In this document: positions 62,801 through 64,000 of the stretch, piece by piece
Position numbering within the stretch: position 1 is the first letter of the stretch
Layout: every line of letters starts with the position of its first letter
Assembly: GCF_025685605.1 (NCBI RefSeq)
Contig: NZ_JAGTUT010000001.1
Coordinates: 1,116,001-1,180,000, forward strand
DNA length: 64,000 bases
Direction of reading: 5' to 3'
Source: Granulicella arctica
Lineage (GTDB): Bacteria > Acidobacteriota > Terriglobia > Terriglobales > Acidobacteriaceae
Notes under the pieces: generated by a model
The model's database searches: none
What the model was told of the DNA's origin: nothing
What the model saw: the letters and a program-made list of their open reading frames with translations, nothing else
Position numbers and translations under genes: made by a program

Positions 62801-64000
62801 GCATGTGCCGACCTTATGCCGAAGCTCGAAGAGACAGGCGACGAGGTGGAGCATCTTCTCGATGCGCTTGAAGGCAAGTACATTCCTGCGGGACCCGCTG
62901 GCGCTCCGACACGAGGAATGGCCCACATTCTTCCCACGGGACGGAACTTCTATGCGGTCGATCCTCGCGCACTTCCCTCGCAGGCCGCGTGGCGTGTAGG
63001 ACAGCAACTTGCGCATGAGGCGATTGAGCGGTTCCGCAAAGAAGAAGGACAGTATCCCGAGATGATGGGCTTGAGCGTCTGGGGGACTTCGCAGATGCGC
63101 ACGCACGGCGATGACATTGCCGAAGCGTTTGCGCTGCTCGGCGTAGAGCCTCTGTGGAATGCGCAGTCGCGACGACTGGAAGGGATCTCTGCGATCTCAC
63201 TTGATCAATTGGGCCGGCCGCGAGTTGACGTCACGCTTCGCATCAGCGGATTCTTCCGCGATGCCTTTCCTCACTTGATTGAGATGTTTGATCAGGCTGT
63301 GTCGCTGGTCGTCGAACTTGATGAACCACTGGATCAGAACTATCCCAAAAAACACTATCTGGCCGATCTGCAAGCACACCAGGAACTGCCCGCGCACGAG
63401 GCTGAGGCGCAGGCCCGATATCGTATCTTCGGGTCCAAACCAGGCTCTTATGGCGCGGGTATCCTGCCGCTGATTGAGAGTGGGAACTGGCAGGGCGATC
63501 AGGACTTTGCGCGCGCATTTCTTGCATGGGGCGGATACGCCTATGGCAAGGGTGCGGACGGCGTAGACGCTCAACCTGTCTTTGCGGAGCGTCTGAAATC
63601 CATCCAGGTTGCGCTTCATAACCAAGACAACCGTGAACACGACATCTTCGATTCCGATGACTACTTCCAGTTTCACGGTGGAATGATTGCCTCGATCCGC
63701 GCGTTGACGGGTAATCAACCCAAGGCCTACTTCGGTGACAGCTCACGCCCGGAGTCTGCCCAGATTCGGGACTTGAAGGAAGAGGCTTTGCGCGTCTATC
63801 GATCGCGAGTCATCAATCCGAAGTGGATCGAAAGCATCAAGCAGCATGGCTATAAGGGAGGTCTTGAACTAGCTGCCACCGTGGACTACATCTTTGGTTT
63901 CGATGCCACGGCGCAGATCGCTCCAGACTTCATCTACGAAGGACTCGCAGAGCACTATGCGCTTTCTCAAGAGATGCGCGAGTTTCTCGGCGCTTCCAAT
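59801..64000 (+). CDS. cobN: Cobaltochelatase subunit CobN with N-terminal [2Fe-2S]-like domain (3' end missing)
   Basis: Open from ATG 59,801 (GAGGAGGT upstream) to the window edge: 1400 codons without stop. The large chelatase subunit inserts cobalt into hydrogenobyrinate diamide with CobS and CobT or ChlI/ChlD. Signature HMGKHGTLEWLPGKG lies near residue 710, and later SVWGTSQMRTHGDD and GSKPGSYGAG are family blocks. The first 110 residues are foreign to CobN: Cys29, Cys33-35, Cys70 and Cys74 in a thioredoxin-like [2Fe-2S] ferredoxin layout (SYCSLGCCCG; GGCLGPCALANVV). CobN proper begins near 145 (ATSEGLVTLEKV). The gene is under a cobalamin riboswitch. Confidence 0.93.
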   Translation, partial: MATTNRQRVVRADGRAFNIIQHRAHLSYCSLGCCCGITERGYAAVPVDVYKAEWLRRKIRHDVHLTQGGCLGPCALANVVSLVFDSKSIWFHSVNSEWQVRQIYDYIDAMLAADRFIQPPAELSEYVFNYYDWDIRKPATSEGLVTLEKVQPNGAIMLLSHADTDLLTLVKTSEFLPEELRVGAFSLNALRNEDQMDVLISGEMSKARVIIVRCHGPLSCIPGFAKLKSTCIERGQSLVLVSGCGENTSEFSETINVPADVLQTAADYLGLGGTGNFGELFRFLSDRLMLTGYGYAAPAAMPEHGIYLPDVEVATLEDWERQADLEKPTVAVLFYRAHLMSGNTGFIDAIANALRSKQVNALCVFTSSLKAKVEGRPAAFQFIGGRADVLISTLSFALGEVNTGSVTVPGEAVDSLEHLGIPVLQAIASGMPRGAWEGSRRGLNALDTAVNVAIPEFDGRIITVPISFKERGAAGSESLYVAHEERALRVAGIAARLTKLRRTENREKRIAFVLTNSAAKASQVGGAVGLDSPASLLTTLHAMRARRYSVSALPETSDELMQTLLQHGTYDDRYPLDPDRAMRFSRSIYRKIFAEFPERPNRRMQDFWGQPQDRGPSILPAKKTDKKLLPTIGGKIVSIDQEEPWGDESDYLFAAMDLGNALIALQPPRGYGIDPDAIYHTPDLPPTHHYTAFYRWLGTSQEEGGWGADAIVHMGKHGTLEWLPGKGVGLSGECYPDLLLGDLPLVYPFIINDPGEGSQSKRRAHAVIVDHLTPPMTSAETYGALAELNQLVNEYYAVEKLDPTKLPYLQQQIWELVAQTNLKADLDLKTMLTRERGDHSHEWDDSLTPEGIPTTLASMNGNEVAHLIEDLDGYLCELGMAQIRSGLHILGQMPPLPEMLRSLTRLSNTGAPSLQASLLSAFDFDLTELLAKPGERLQETRDVLGRTCYTHADVLEAVDQASLDLYTMLETLGFREEVILKVQQAVLGLTNEQVTTVLTFACADLMPKLEETGDEVEHLLDALEGKYIPAGPAGAPTRGMAHILPTGRNFYAVDPRALPSQAAWRVGQQLAHEAIERFRKEEGQYPEMMGLSVWGTSQMRTHGDDIAEAFALLGVEPLWNAQSRRLEGISAISLDQLGRPRVDVTLRISGFFRDAFPHLIEMFDQAVSLVVELDEPLDQNYPKKHYLADLQAHQELPAHEAEAQARYRIFGSKPGSYGAGILPLIESGNWQGDQDFARAFLAWGGYAYGKGADGVDAQPVFAERLKSIQVALHNQDNREHDIFDSDDYFQFHGGMIASIRALTGNQPKAYFGDSSRPESAQIRDLKEEALRVYRSRVINPKWIESIKQHGYKGGLELAATVDYIFGFDATAQIAPDFIYEGLAEHYALSQEMREFLGASN

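Noticed and set aside
1..64000. Search for an integrase, transposase, intact tRNA, rRNA or CRISPR array
   Set aside because: None found by eye. The island proposal therefore rests on the tRNA fragment and gene decay only.

Overview
The window looks like a chromosomal segment of an acidobacterium of the Terriglobia type (Granulicella, Edaphobacter or Terriglobus relatives). This rests on gene content: a 1,150-residue Oar-like TonB-dependent receptor with a carboxypeptidase-regulatory N-terminal domain, a giant secreted NHL/Ig-like protein, a membrane regulator with a cyclase-associated N-terminal domain, and a CbtB-CbtA-CobN cobalt/B12 locus. No 16S or other marker gene is present, so the assignment is an inference.

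The window has two halves of different character. Positions 1 to about 42.96 kb are accessory-like and hold many broken or duplicated genes. From the left: a secreted esterase; a minus-strand block running from a response regulator and sensor kinase through an AraC regulator and an SDR oxidoreductase to a condensation-type acyltransferase and a frameshifted SnoaL-like gene; an MDH-like dehydrogenase and a second SDR; then a plus-strand block (10.9 to 18.2 kb) of small oxidative and detoxification genes (ABM monooxygenase, broken sugar isomerase, four cupins, two NTF2-like proteins, Old Yellow Enzyme, fluoroacetate-dehalogenase-like hydrolase). After a scar with a DUF2490 relic fused to a truncated DUF1275 gene comes a C4-acid module (19.5 to 33.1 kb): fumC, OprB porin, two malic enzymes, pyruvate:quinone oxidoreductase poxB, an AEC carrier, a TPR protein, a cupin and malate:quinone oxidoreductase mqo. 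Next come a PPC protein, an SGNH lipoprotein, a nitroreductase, a quinone-oxidoreductase-like MDR, a VOC protein, and a second copy of the SDR-AraC-kinase block whose kinase is only a relic. A third SDR and an AAA/DUF4143 ATPase end this half.

At 42,915-42,964 lies a correctly spaced 3' half of a tRNA-Phe(GAA) gene with no 5' half. This is the classic footprint of an integrative element, and it falls where the broken-gene region stops. I propose that it marks the right end of a genomic island extending left out of the window.

From 43.4 kb to the end the genes look intact and core-like: the NHL/Ig protein, TonB receptor and membrane regulator; a GDSL hydrolase and an S1/P1 nuclease; a LysR-sORF-TSUP-YeiH set probably for sulfite/sulfate export; and a cobalt/cobalamin locus (histidine phosphatase, cbtB, cbtA, cobalamin riboswitch, cobN). 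The cobN gene runs off the right edge and carries an unusual N-terminal thioredoxin-like [2Fe-2S]-type cysteine domain.

The metabolic theme of the left half is C4-acid and pyruvate oxidation, largely into the quinone pool (Mqo, PoxB), together with reduction or removal of electrophiles (OYE, nitroreductase, SDRs, MDR, VOC, dehalogenase-like). Candidate control sites include a 22-bp perfect palindrome before fumC, a 24-bp perfect palindrome before the PPC gene, a 22-bp-period repeat array before the ATPase, and two motifs shared by the duplicated AraC/SDR blocks.
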